From positions 75,849,537 to 75,913,536 of the forward strand of contig JAOWCC010001589.1 of assembly GCA_030867875.1 (NCBI GenBank): a stretch of DNA of 64,000 nt. The letters are read 5' to 3'. Each line of letters begins with the position of its first letter. Positions within the stretch are counted from its first letter, which is position 1. This DNA comes from Actinernus sp. WN-2022 (taxonomy: Eukaryota > Cnidaria > Anthozoa > Actiniaria > Actinernidae). The position numbers and the translations under genes were made by a program. The notes under the pieces are model-generated. The model saw nothing but the letters and a program-made list of their open reading frames with translations, was not told where the DNA came from and searched no databases. Positions 22,131 through 33,010 of the stretch are shown one piece after another.

Positions 22131-22203
22131 GTTCTATAGTCAAGCGGTTAGAGCGTCGGCCATAAAATCCCGCGACCGGAGTTCGACTCCTACGCGGGAC
22201 ACG
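22131..22203 (+). other. tRNA-like sequence (A and B box) with T-runs downstream
   Basis: TAGTCAAGCGGTTAGAGCG resembles an A box/D arm and GAGTTCGACTCC a B box. T11 and T8 runs follow at 22,210-22,235 and would stop RNA polymerase III. Acceptor pairing of GTTCTAT with GCGGGAC relies on wobble pairs, and the T stem is poor, so this is a tRNA pseudogene or SINE head rather than a working tRNA. Confidence 0.35.
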
Positions 22204-22578
22204 AAAATTTTTTTTTTTTACTTCTTTTTTTTCTTTCTCAGTTTTATTTAAACTTTTCCTCTATTTTTAAGCTATTAGAGCCGCCTTCCATACTAAAATA
22301 TTGTTGTTTACTGTCTCTCAAGCCTCAAAACGGGCACGAATGGGAGATATCGCTGACCACAATTAGTATCGCAGACTCTTCTCTATAGGTCCGACTAGGG
22401 CCTATTTTTAAAAAGGGACAATTCATTTGAATAACTGCTGGTCAGTTACAAATACACTGCAGTTTCATAAGGAGAGAACAAGTTGTCCATTGGTATGTGT
22501 TCGTGGTGTTTTAGACGCTCGTGGCCAGAGATATGATGGTCTCAAGACAGCCAAATTTACAGGATTTAGCGTACAAAG

Positions 22579-22764
22579 ATGGCGGATTCTGCCGGTTTAT
22601 CCAAGATCGAAATATTCAACTGCAAAAACGAAACCGCAAAGGAATCAACAGCTGCTCTAATGGCATTTAATGACGACGATGAACCCTTCGTTCAGAAGGC
22701 CTGGTATAGACATTTTGCAAAATACAGTATATTCCACCTCAGAATCCAAGTTATAAACAGTAAG
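22579..22764 (+). other. Exon-like ORF with splice donor inside the insertion
   Basis: An ATG in AAGATGGCGG context opens a frame beginning MADSAGLSKIEIFNCK and containing DDDEPFVQKAWYRHFAKYSI. It ends in ACA|GTAAGT, a strong donor, just before the stop. It has no recognised domain. It may be a captured first exon of a host gene or the first exon of a transposon gene. No second exon is found within the insertion. Confidence 0.35.
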
Positions 22765-23077
22765 TAAGCTCTTTTCTCGCCAATTCTCACTCTAGCTCTG
22801 TAATAATTTGAGTCAAAACACTCGTGTATTTTTTAAAAAAAACGACACCTAAAATTCACGAGCTGATTATAGAAATGTAGGTAGAACTATTTAATTCATA
22901 TTGTAGATTGAGATCCTGGTTAGACATTTTTTAAATCGTACTCAGGAAAGTTAGAAATCGAGATTAAGCGTTTTCCCCCCATAGTTTGCTTGTAATTTTA
23001 TATGAACTGTGCTTGCTGACCTCTGAGCCGAAATTGATATTGCGCAATCGGCCGTGTCGCGTTTTTCTGGCGATGTC

Positions 23078-23565
23078 CTTGTGGGTTCCAACTCGATCTG
23101 GTTCGTTAATGCCACACATCTGCTTGACTGCTGTTGTTATAGCTGCTCTTTCGTGGCTGGTTAAAAACCATCGTCTAAGTGCATCTGGGTTTTGACTGAT
23201 CCCAATGATACCCCCTTTCGACTTGGAAACTAAATTAATTGACTGTTCGAGTGCCATGTCAGTCCACACTTTGGCAAATGGCTGGCTTGAGCGGCTCACT
23301 GCGTGGTTTCCATCCATGAAATGTTCATACACTGCAGGATGATTGTGCTGAAGTTCTTTCATGTCTGCCAAGTACACAGGAAGCCATCGGGCATAGTTTG
23401 GTCTGTCAAATGCATAAAACTGAGGCATCATTGCAGAGGTTGCTGCAAGGTGAAGGGACCAGTTCCCTGTGCGTTCTGCTTTGATGAACTGGAGCAAGGT
23501 CATTATCATGGTAATGTAGTCATCCCAGAAAGCAAACATGTGACCTGGTCTTCTCTTCTGTTCTA
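23078..23565 (-). pseudogene. XPG-element protein, segment 3 (FWDDYI...HK)
   Basis: About 160 codons. Landmarks are FWDDYITMIMTLLQFIK, YAFDRPNYARWLPVYL, a HFMDGNHAVSRSSQPFA stretch and KGGIIGISQNPDALRRWF. It reads on from the previous segment after a one-base frameshift near 23,560 and ends at HK, where the 1.0-kb insertion begins. The family is familiar as a conserved region of uncharacterised cnidarian multicopy proteins. No catalytic motif can be named with confidence; a transposase core could lie here. Confidence 0.65.
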
Positions 23566-23907
23566 AAGACTTCGAAAACACGCATCAGGTTTTGCAAGTC
23601 AGATTTCAGATTCTCTGCACTTTGTGGTACACGTTGCTTGCTTTCTATAGCCAACTGACAGGATTTGATCGCGTCAATGAGGTGTTTTTCGTCTAAGTTT
23701 GACTTGAGGGATTCTTGGTTTTTGGCATTCAGCCAATAGATAAAAGCTTGCCACATGAGAGGAAAAAGTGCTTCCATTGCCAGCTTGTGAGCTCTGACTC
23801 CTCTGTTGTAGGACTTTCCTTTCATTAACGACATTGTGCTACCAACTCCATATGCACCAGATTCGATAAAGAGATCTTCTAAACCAGAGTTTAGGTACTT
23901 TTTACCT
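23566..23907 (-). pseudogene. XPG-element protein, segment 2
   Basis: About 115 codons beginning LLGKKYLNSGLEDLFIESGA and running through RAHKLAMEALFPLMWQAF. The first residues continue HIALNFLAL of segment 1 in another frame, so one base is missing or added near 23,908. The 3' end shifts frame again near 23,560. Confidence 0.65.
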
Positions 23908-24610
23908 AAGAGCAAGGAAATTCAAGGCGATATGGAAGCCACCCATACGAATTACTGTGTTGGAAAACTCTTCTGGGAATTTGCACTGGATATGCTTTGC
24001 CTTAGAATAGATAGCGAGATCAAATGTGATGTCTGCGTCGCTCTGCCCGAGACTAGTGCACATACTTTGCGCTCTTTTCATCACCGTGTACACCGTGCTA
24101 AATTCGGTTGATGATCCGTTTATCATGGGACAGTAGCCAATCACAGTAGGGTGTATGACATTAGGAAATACCATTGCGTTAAAACCACTCCAGCCTGGGA
24201 CAGATTGAGCGCTGTCCTCTCTAGTGAGATCTACTTCATACAACTTAGTCGGAAACATTCGTACCAATGCCCATGCCAGATCCATGCTACACGACGATAA
24301 ATAGGCATCATATGTTCTTTGAAAGCAGTTCCTTTCCAGTTTTCCGATGAAAGCTGTGACTGCTGGACGCCTGCCATGGGATGAACATTCAAGGATGTCT
24401 TCAAAGGTAGTGGTGTTTTCCAGGGATCTCTTCTTGGTTGAGTGATCAGCAAGCACTTCTGGTGGTGGCAACGGGCCGAACGGCTTTCTCTGATAGACGA
24501 CTAGTGTTGTAGAGTGCGTCGTGTTCTTTCCATCGAGCGTCTCCTCGTTAATGTCATTGTTGTCCGCCGCAAACTGAATACTTATTTTAGAGCTACTTTA
24601 ATACTTACCA
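23908..24610 (-). pseudogene. XPG-element protein, N-terminal segment 1
   Basis: The frame is open from Met at 24,471 (MPPPEVLADHSTKKR) to the false stop at 23,902. It also stays open upstream: KISIQFAADNNDINEETLDG and TTLVVYQRKPFGP are encoded at about 24,475-24,590, so the true start is upstream of 24,471 or in an earlier exon (CTG|GTAAGT and TTCAG lie close by on this strand). Contains FEDILECSSHGRRPA and IHPTVIGYCPMINGSSTEFS. The first ~290 bp are duplicated at 18,391-18,682. Confidence 0.65.
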
Positions 24611-25035
24611 GAGAGAATTTTCTAATAATCCTGACTTCAGAAAATTCTATCCTGCCGCCATTTTGAATTTGTAGCACAGCATGGAAACGAGGCTGCATTA
24701 AGTTTCGGTCGAAATCTACAAATAAACGAGCCTAAAATGGAGCGGGAAGTAAGAAAACGTGCCTAAATACAAGAAATTTATGCAGGAATGGATGTCAACC
24801 CGGAGATTATTGAAAACAATATTTCAATTACTTAAAAATATATATAAACGAGTGGTCGCCCAGCTATTCACATAGTCTGATTTGTCTCTGATTAGCTTTC
24901 GTCGTGAACAATAACATTTGAGGTCAACCTATAGGCTTAAACTTCTTTATCAATAGCTTTTCTGTACTTATGTTACTTTTTTAGTGTTTTCGCAACTTCT
25001 TGTCACGATCAAGTAGGAGAATTTCGATAGTTTCT

Positions 25036-25703
25036 GTTTAGCCTCGTTTTCATGCAGCACTTCCGGTAGTCGACCAAAACATCGCCTTAATCTCGGAACT
25101 GATACCACAATCCGAGACTACAACGTACCTAACGTTAATCAGGAGTATTCACTCTACCAGAATCCGTTCTCAAACCTTTACTGTGGAGTGGGTTGAACGA
25201 ACTCGTTATAATTAAATAAAGGCTTTTTTGAGGGTTGGCTCCCCGACTATTAAAATAGAGGTTAAAGTAAACATTACATGTAGGAATAACACTTTATGTG
25301 GTTTAAATGAATTGCAAGAGAAAGAAAAATAAATATTCAATCTGCTCTCACACCACGTGCTTATGACGTACGAAGTCATGTTTATGAACAGTTTGCACCG
25401 TATTCGGAGTGCCGAACAGAAGTCCGATCAAAAATCATCCGGCAAAAGTTATCCTACTGGTTCAAATTCACAAATGATATTTGTTATTAACTTACCTGTT
25501 GTCGGTTCTTGTATTATTATTAGGTCAGCTTGCCGTAATTACGATTTTCTTCAGAGCGCTTTCACGAAGCGTGTCCGAAATACAAAGGTTTGTATGGGGA
25601 TTGAGTAACCGCGCCAGGAAATCTTGCATATCTTTCAAAATGGCGGCGAAAACTTCGAGGTGGTCTATTAACTTTGCAGTGACAAAATTGACGACAATTA
25701 AGC
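25036..25703. repeat. Right terminal inverted repeat of the XPG element
   Basis: Inverse of 19,152-19,668, starting inside at TAGCCTCGTTTTCATGCAGC and reaching the ACTTTGCAGTGACAAAATTG end. It includes a GGCGGC YY1-like box near 25,637. Confidence 0.75.
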
Positions 25704-26687
25704 TAAATACCACAGTATTCACTTTAAAAAAGTCCTTCAGAAAGTTGTAAAATAACACGTTAGATTAGATTTATTTAATAGTGGACTCACCTATAAACTT
25801 TTTACTGTCACTGAATGCTTGAGAAATATAATCCTTATTTGTTCGCTTTTTTGAGTCCAAGTACACTCGAGCTGAAGGCACACTAAACTTCTCCACAAAC
25901 TTTGACAGCGCAAGGCCTGTTGCTAGGCAACTTATCGACCAATCAAAAGGTAGAAATTTGGCGGCCCCGAATTAAGAAAAAACCTCTCCTTGATTAGCCT
26001 ATCAGATTAAATAAATTTTGCCCTCCATGTTTAATCTTTACCATGCTTTATCAAAACAGCCTCTAAAGCATATTTATTTCCTATAGAAGTTTGTTTTTGT
26101 AGTTCTAGCTAAAACGTCTGCGGCATGCTTATCTCTTTGTCGTCCCTCCCTACGCTCTGAATTTCTAACGGTCCAGGACCCGGCTAATGTCCACGGACCG
26201 ATCTGGAATTTAGAGTGTTAGTTTTTGTGGAAAGAGGAAAACCGGAGAACCCGGAGAAAAACTCTCGGAGCACCGAAGGGCGAGATACCAACAAACATAG
26301 CTCACATATAGACCTAATACTGTTTTTATAAAAAAATCATTGGTCACCAATGATGACATGAGGAAATCAACCTTGTCAGATAAAACAACATGCGAAAATA
26401 AATAATCTTGTGAAATTTGAGCGTCATAGCTTTCACTGCTACAGAGTAATTAGGGTTTGAATTAAGAGAGCTTTGTATGAAATAAGTCAGCCATGGCCAT
26501 ACCAGCCTCGTTTTCATGTTTACCCAAAGGTTTGAATGTTAATAACTTTGGAACCAATTGTTATAAAACTATCAAACTACATATATACTGTCAACGACTT
26601 CTTACTGCTCTTTCAGGAGTCTGTATTAAATTATCTGTATTTGTTTAAATTCAGAATTTATGCTAATTAGGCCACACCTTTTTGCAT
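25704..26687. other. Unassigned spacer
   Basis: No recognisable gene or repeat. Confidence 0.35.
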
Positions 26688-26760
26688 GGGGATCGGCGAA
26701 CCTGGCCGGGCCACAGAGGTGAGAGACGAAGCGCTTAACCACTGCGCCACCCCGGCTCCC
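26688..26760 (-). mobile_element. tRNA-derived SINE head
   Basis: On the minus strand GGGAGCCGGGGTGGCGCAGT opens the sequence. TGGCGCAGTGGTTAAGCGC is an A box (26,731-26,749) and GGTTCGCCGATCCC a B box (26,688-26,702), spaced as in a tRNA. The 3' continuation towards lower coordinates (CATGCAAAAAGG) has no tRNA stem, so this is a SINE rather than a tRNA gene. Confidence 0.6.
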
Positions 26761-27545
26761 TTCATGTGTGTGTATGCGTGTATTGATAATGATCAACTTT
26801 TGCTGTATACTTAATCATTGCATATTATTTACTCGACATCTGCAGGGCCCACTAAGTTCCTCAAAGCTCGGTTAAGCTGATCCAGTCTAAGGATTAAGGG
26901 TATCAATTAGTTTGATTTGCTAAAATAAATTCGTGGATTAAGTACTGATTTCGTTCCTCATCAAGCAATAGGTTTTTATAGTCAGTATCTTTCACTTGTA
27001 ATCCTAGAATAGAGAAAGACACCAGTTGCCAAGAGAACCAGAAGCCTCGGCTACAATTTAATGAAGGCCGATTGACGCTAATCAGTCGGGACATCGTGGA
27101 ACCCGCCAGGCCTTAATTACACAGTTGGAAAAATAATAACATCAACTGAATCAGTATTCCAAGGCGCATCTGAGTTTACAATTCTCCTCCAATTGAACGA
27201 CATTTCCTCTAATCAACTTGTTTTTAGTAACGTTTTTAAACACAAAACCTCCTGATTATAAATTAAAATGCTCGTTTATAGTTTTATTATTCAGTTGAGT
27301 TATATGTCAACGTTTTGATGCAAAAGTGGACTGTTTTCCTCGCATTAAAATAGCTTTTGCTTTGTTTAAATTTCTAACTATTTCGATTTGAATCATTTTG
27401 AAATCCATTCTGTTCTATTTCTGTTGTCATATTACATTATTTTCTGTTTTCCCCCGTTACATATTTTTCAGCACAGTGTACTTCGTTTCATGTGATACAT
27501 TATAGCATAATATTTGGACATAGTTTAGTTGGTTATGAATGATGA
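26761..27545. other. Unassigned spacer
   Basis: Nothing recognised. Confidence 0.35.
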
Positions 27546-27830
27546 GTAGGCGAGCATTCGAAATCTGGTTTCTCGCGTTTTTATCTCGGATATAGAGAGA
27601 TGACAAAAAGAACATTGTAAGTGGGAGCCTTTAAGTGTTTTTTTTTGCAGAACCGAAGTTAAACGTACTTTTAGTTGGAAACAGTCGTAAATATAGAAGT
27701 TAAAATTGAACTTGAAATTCTGGTTCCTCGTGTTTTTATTTCGGAGAAAGACAAATGACAAGAAAAACATGCGTAGTGATTTTCACATTACAATGACATT
27801 TAATTTACTTTTTGTAAAAAAAAAAACACT
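27546..27830. repeat. Diverged tandem duplication, ~165-bp unit
   Basis: GAAATCTGGTTTCTCGCGTT... at about 27,560 recurs as GAAATTCTGGTTCCTCGTGT... at about 27,714, followed in both by TTTTTAT-TCGGA and a GACAAA-rich stretch. Old, imperfect. Confidence 0.4.
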
Positions 27831-28411
27831 TAAATTTGATGAGAAATACAAGTCAAAATCAATTCATTTTTTTATATACTAAAAAGTATTCTTGCTGGAG
27901 GGTTTGGCACCAAACGATTGAAGTTTTGCGAAAATGATTTGAATTTGCGCAAGGATTGTTTCTTCTTTACATTCGAATACTGAGAAAAATTGAATCCTTC
28001 TCCCAAGAATGAAATTTCATTTATAAATAAGAAGGGTAATTTCACTTACGGTTCTTTCATGAAAGCTGCACTTGTACGGAAAGACGAAGAAGGAATCGAA
28101 AACCGCCGCTCAGTCTTTTCGCTTTCTATATTCGGTATTTTGTACTAAAGGCTCTATAAACCTTTCTCAGATGATTGCGTTGACCGGAGAACCACCCAGT
28201 CTTGATAGACAGCTGGCGTAGGATTTAATCCGACTTTGCCCAAGGCGTTGTGTATTTTGACAACTTAGCTGAATTAAGAGATGACATCTAAATATATTGT
28301 CCCACAAGTCGCAGAAACGTTAATCCACTGTAAAGCTTTCAAAACTGCGATCTTGGAGTGACGTGTAGAATCTTAGTGAATCTACTATTAGTATAATACT
28401 GTCTGTAGAGC
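27831..28411. other. Unassigned spacer
   Basis: Nothing recognised. Confidence 0.35.
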
Positions 28412-28549
28412 GTTTTCACGTGACGTCATAGCCGCCATGTTGGTGCGTGTACCTTTAACAATAGATTCTTCGTTAGCTTCTTTTGTTAGGTACACCAACA
28501 TGGCCGCCATGCCCTTTGTTATTTGAATCTCTGGAGATTGAGTGAAAAC
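28412..28549. mobile_element. 138-bp MITE with GCCGCCATGTTGGTG palindrome, copy 1
   Basis: Outer ends GTTTTCAC/GTGAAAAC and an inner inverted pair GCCGCCATGTTGGTG / CACCAACATGGCCGCC. A second copy with the same layout lies at 40,757-40,902. Confidence 0.75.
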
Positions 28550-28705
28550 CATCTATTAGTAGGACATGTTCAATGTAGTCTATCAGAATTCTAACTTCAT
28601 TCTGAAGTTTTATTTTAATACATTCGGATGTTTGTTTCAATTCTTAATTAGCTCTCCTTTGGGAACCAGTTTCAGATGGCGAACTTTTCATGCTCCCAAT
28701 TCAAT

Positions 28706-28888
28706 TCTAATATTTTAATAATAATAATATAATAATAATAAATAATAATAACGGATTAATCAGTGGCATTTCCACGCGGTGGCTCTTCATCCACTGATGG
28801 GCCTACGATTTAACGTCCTTATCTGAGAAGACTTGAAGGTCTAACCATTTGCAGTTCGTGAACGAAATTGTTTCACAAAGGCAGCACC

Positions 28889-28924
<36 letters not shown>

Positions 28925-28996
28925 TGGCCGGGGTTTGAACCCACGACCTCCCGCTCAACAGACCGGAGCTTAATCACTGAGCTAACCGGGAGGCGG
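28706..28996 (-). mobile_element. tRNA-derived SINE, near complete
   Basis: The minus-strand head CCGCCTCCCGGTTAGCTCAG contains an A box (TAGCTCAGTGATTAAGC) and a B box (GTGGGTTCAAACCCC). The body then reads AGACCAACACTCAGGGTCTT, which I recognise as a common cnidarian SINE. The tail is (TTA)n on that strand (28,713-28,751). It is transcribed by RNA polymerase III and moved by a partner LINE. Confidence 0.8.
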
Positions 28997-29895
28997 TTTT
29001 ATTATACATTTTACTCACTATTTCAATTCTGATTGGCTGAGAACACACAGCCAATTTACTCGATAGCTGGCTCACATAAGCAAATACCGTGGACAAAAAT
29101 CCTGTAAAAATACGTTGGATCCGAAGTTAGAACCTATAGAATTGACTACGCATGCGTACAATATTATCTGTAGGTTGTGACGTCACACTGCTATTATCTG
29201 TAGGTAAGCAAATACGACCATTTTACGCTAGAAGGTAGATAAATTATTTCGTTTTTTGAGTCATTGTGCTATTTTAAACTCTCAGCTATGTTTCCAACCT
29301 TTTTTTCTAAATAAAAGCAATTTGTAGCTCGAATAAGAAACAAAAAATCTTGAAAAACCAATTATGGCGTTTCATTTCAAATTTTCTTCGTTTTCGCTAG
29401 CTTTTTCATACTAAAACGTTTGTTAAGAATGTATCATAAAACAATTATTGAATTCGATTTTCGCATGATATCGAAAATTATCAAGACCTCGGTCTGTGTT
29501 ATCAGCCTCATCTATCTTGATAAGTTTCGCTATCATGCTCAACCTCATCCAATAATTGTTTAATGTCATTAGCATTGAATTCAGTTCTAATGAGCTAAAT
29601 CTATTGTTATGTCATTAGCATTGAATTAAATTCTAATTTAAAAAATATATATTTAGGTTTTTTGTAAAAATTGACATGAATATGAGCCATGGGCGCCGCC
29701 ATCTTGGATATGATGACGTTTTTTGGCGGTCCCTATTGTTATACGACAAAGGCTATTGTTTTCTGCTGGGCTTTCATTTAAGAGAAAGTTAGGACAACTT
29801 GAAATCAATTCACTGTAAACTGAATCATGTTTCTAGAATAATCTTTTGTAATCCACTTTTATCTTTGTCGTCATCCTCTATCGAAAATGTTTGAA
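28997..29895. other. Unassigned spacer
   Basis: Contains a short direct repeat TATTATCTGTAGGT at 29,161 and 29,192 and a YY1-like GCCGCCATCTT at about 29,696. No gene. Confidence 0.35.
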
Positions 29896-30009
29896 AAGCA
29901 TATCAGATCGTTCATATGGTATTTCTCTTCTATCTCAGGGTGTTATTGTTGTAGTTTGTAAAGCATATGAGATCGTTCATATGGTATTTCTCTTCTATCT
30001 CAGGGTGTT
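29896..30009. repeat. 65-bp tandem duplication
   Basis: AAGCATATCAGATCGTTCAT through CTCAGGGTGTT is repeated almost exactly 65 bp later (29,961-30,009). Confidence 0.85.
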
Positions 30010-30887
30010 GAAGGTTCAATTCAACTGACAGTGCCCCTTGAAACACGTTGTATGTAGTTTCTTGGTCAGGAGAATCCGTTAAATTAAATCTGAACATGTC
30101 AGTGCTATATCGATCGCTTCGCTTCAACACTAACATAAAATTAACGGCTTTTTAGGATTCTCTTTTAGATTATATACATCCTGGTAGTATTATGATACTG
30201 TTCCTTTATCCAAATAAACTCCATTTCGAGCCGATTTATAGTAGACAATTTTCACTGCATCGTACGCCGCTTGGAAATACGAGTATCGCATCTCGCTCAC
30301 TCCGGATTGGGATACCTGTGGTTTTTATCTCCCATATTTAGCTTGGTCGCCATCTTAGATCGCAAAATCACGTGACAAAATACTCCCAGAATACTCCCAG
30401 AACCTGGGAGTATTTGAGGTCTTCCTTCTGGTCGTGTATATATATCCATACTTCTTCCTACATCGTCTGTTTTAGTTTTAAGTTAGTCAGGGACTTTCTC
30501 TATAGCCCTCGGAGAACCGAGTACTAAATATCCTATCGATCTGGAAAAGCTTGTGTATACAGATAGTGAACCGACAGACTTCGGTATATGTGTTCGTTGT
30601 AATTAATTAAGACAGTGGCCAATGTTTACACCTAAAACTCTGAGTAGCATCACTGATAATGGTGGTAAATTCTGCGTTAGTTTGTGGAACTGCTATCCTG
30701 GCTTAGATTAGCTTATTACGAAAATAAAATCAGCCGGTAAATCCGCTGGGCCGATTTACTTCACTTTCTAAGAAATCGTGCTGCACGCGCACCGACTAAG
30801 ATATAGAGAGTTGCAAATAATTTCCATAAAGTCTTTTGTAAGTATGTCGAATAGCTCATGCACTTTCGATGATATGTGCTTCATCAG
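30010..30887. other. Unassigned spacer
   Basis: Only a short inverted/direct cluster ACTCCCAGAATACTCCCAG/CTGGGAGTAT at about 30,385-30,415. Confidence 0.35.
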
Positions 30888-30987
30888 GGAGCCCATTACC
30901 AGGATCGTTCCTATGTCATGGGAGCCCATTACCAGGAGCGTTCCTATGTCATGGGAGCCCCTTACCAGGAGCGTTCCTATGTCATGG
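30888..30987 (+). repeat. 33-bp tandem repeat, three copies
   Basis: Unit GGGAGCCCATTACCAGGAGC + GTTCCTATGTCAT. As 33 is a multiple of three it stays open and would encode an 11-residue repeat (GAHYQERSYVM in one frame). No evidence for a real protein. Confidence 0.9.
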
Positions 30988-31177
30988 GCTGGGCCCCCAG
31001 CACAGGAGTAGATGTGGCTATATTTAGAATTCGGTTTGGGGGTTTAACCTGTGACGTTTTTCCGTGGAAAAATCGATAGTTTTCAGAAACATCACATCAC
31101 ATGAAGAGAAATGGCAGATTGCGGTTGTTCCACAGCTATCGCACTAAATTCCTAGGTTATTGAGAACCCTTACCAAA

Positions 31178-31560
31178 AAATAGTATACTTTTTGTAGCTG
31201 CAATTGTGTACAAAAGTATACTACATAAGTATACTTTTAGTATAGGTGTTGGTTATGTGAGCGCCTTTTTGTAGTATACTTTTAGTATATTTAAAGTCTA
31301 CTTCTAGTAGGCACTATTTCGCCAAAACAAACAAAAGTAAATGTATACAAAAGTATACTACACAGAGTATACTTTTAGTATACATTTCAGCTATGCGAAC
31401 TGCCTTTTTCGTAGTATACTTTTAGTATATTTAAAGTATACTTCTAGTAGGCACTATTTCGTCAAAACAAAGTATACAAAAAGTATACCACAGTGTATGT
31501 ATACTTTTAGTATACTTTTAGGCTGGATGAAGAGGTGGTGAAAACCAGTACAAAAAGTAT
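31178..31560. repeat. Left array of palindromic GTATAC motifs, ~140-bp unit
   Basis: TAGTATACTTTTAGTATA recurs. A ~140-bp unit containing CTTCTAGTAGGCACTATTTC appears at about 31,268 and 31,408. The related array lies at 37,366-37,802. Confidence 0.8.
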
Positions 31561-31882
31561 ACAAAAAGGTTCTCGCTTTTATATTAGTTTTACACAAACA
31601 CCAACCTATATGTTTGTTGATCATGATTATATATGATTAGTATATAAACAGTATAAAGAAGAAAAAATATATATAGGATATATGTATTTAATTATGTTTT
31701 ATTCTTACATCTTATTCAGACAAAACTATACTTTTTAAATATATCTTAGCATTTTAATTAATTAATGTTAATTCACATTTAAAATAGTTCTCTGCATGCT
31801 CAATTTTGTGATATGGGTAAATAAACTAGTACTACACTACTACTAATACATTGTACACTTTCTAGCTACCATCACTATATAA
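31561..31882. other. AT-rich spacer
   Basis: Nothing recognised apart from AT-rich sequence. Confidence 0.4.
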
Positions 31883-32395
31883 TGCACTAGTCAATTGAAA
31901 CACCGGCCCCCCGACCCCGGGACATAGCGGGGCATTAACGGAGACATGGCCGTGGAATAACGCACATTTAACGCAGCATTTCTCCGGTGGAACGGGGAAA
32001 GTAACAATTTGCTAAATTTGCGGGGAATTCAGCGGTGGTTGTAACGCCAGCCACGACAGAGCGGGACTGGGCCCGAGCATCAACGCTGGAAAAGGCAAAA
32101 TCATCTCTTTTTTTACCCATCGCTATTTTTAGTCCTAAACGCTTGGTTTATTAATGCTTCAAGACTGTATTTTCCCGATTATTTGCTCTCTATTTCCGTA
32201 ATTAAGCAATTCGTTTTCGACATGAATTATTCATGTAGTGATCAGTTTATAAATATTCAATCATCATACATATTCAAACTTATGAGATCTCTGTCGCCAT
32301 TATTCACGAACTTCGGTTGGAATGCATGTATTTACTTCTCATATCAGGTGCTTCTTCATTACAATAATCATACGAAAGTTGTGGATAGAAATAGA

Positions 32396-32640
32396 CCAGT
32401 TTCGTATTCGAAAATTACCGCTGAATGCAATGACTACAGACGCATGTACTCAGGGTTAGCCTCATTCTGAAGTTAAACATTCTTAAATACCAGCGAGAAG
32501 GTCTACAACAATACGCAGAGTTGTGAATAGCCCACCTTCTCGCTGGTATTTAAGAATGTTTAACTTCAGAATGAGGCTAACCCTGAGTACATGCGTCTGT
32601 AGTCATTTCATTCAGCGGTAATCTTCGAATAGGAAACTGG
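32396..32640. repeat. Palindrome with ~106-bp arms
   Basis: 32,396-32,502 is inverted at 32,534-32,640 (for example CTTAAATACCAGCGAGAAGG / CCTTCTCGCTGGTATTTAAG) with a 31-bp loop and few mismatches. It could form a long hairpin RNA or cruciform. Confidence 0.9.
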
Positions 32641-32967
32641 CACACAACGGTCAAACGTCTGCGCATGCGTTAAAAGTCTTGCAACAACAACGTGTTCCAA
32701 ATCAAATTCAAAGCGAGCCGGCGGCCGTCACTGTTCACAAACCCGCTTTCAAACCTTGATAACTTCTTTGGTAAATTACGGAACAATTTGGTAAACTCAC
32801 AGTTTGAAGTTTGTTCAATTTCCCGTCGACTGTGAAAATAAAAAGCTTAACTTTCACGTATTTTTCTTAACTTTTGGGGGTAGAAGTTCACTGTAATACG
32901 TTTTAAGGTAATTTTGCGCGGGAAATCTGACCGTAATACGCACGCGCAGACGTTTGACCGCTGTGTG
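32641..32967. mobile_element. 327-bp MITE with 9-bp target duplication (Mutator-like)
   Basis: Ends CACACAACGGTCAAACGTCT and the inverse AGACGTTTGACCGCTGTGTG. GGAAACTGG directly precedes (32,632-32,640) and follows (32,968-32,976) the element. A 9-bp duplication is typical of Mutator-like elements. Confidence 0.75.
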
Positions 32968-33010
32968 GGAAACTGGAGTATTCCACTATAAGTGAGTTTG
33001 CAAGCCAAGC

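Larger units (their letters stand above)
22076..23075. mobile_element. 1.0-kb TIR insertion splitting the XPG-nuclease gene
   Basis: Ends CATCGCCAGAAATAAGCGAC and the inverse GTCGCGTTTTTCTGGCGATG. Flanks TTC and TCC fit a 2-bp (TC) or 3-bp (TCC) target duplication. Removing it restores the reading frame of the host gene at GTHK/EAAPKR. The interior holds a tRNA-like sequence (22,131-22,203), T-runs and an exon-like ORF (22,579-22,764). Confidence 0.75.
19152..25703 (-). mobile_element. Large TIR DNA transposon with XPG/FEN1-like nuclease gene (Academ-like)
   Basis: The arms 19,152-19,668 and 25,036-25,703 match each other in inverse orientation with indels (for example TCGTCAATTTTGTCACTGCA at the left, inverted near 25,672-25,693). 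Between them lies one minus-strand gene, about 24,610 to 20,203, that encodes an XPG-like nuclease and a Cys-rich C-terminus. A protein of this layout inside long TIRs recalls the Academ superfamily, whose proteins are described as carrying an XPG nuclease and a Cys8 finger. The superfamily name is my inference. Exact ends and target duplication are not resolved. The gene is broken by three frameshifts and an insertion, so this copy is non-autonomous. Confidence 0.6.

Noticed and set aside
22131..22203. Functional tRNA gene
   Set aside because: A and B boxes are present but the T stem and acceptor pairing are poor and no anticodon could be assigned safely.
30778..31011. 77-codon ORF over the 33-bp repeat
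   Set aside because: Open only because the repeat length is a multiple of three. Two frames are open at once, with no other support.
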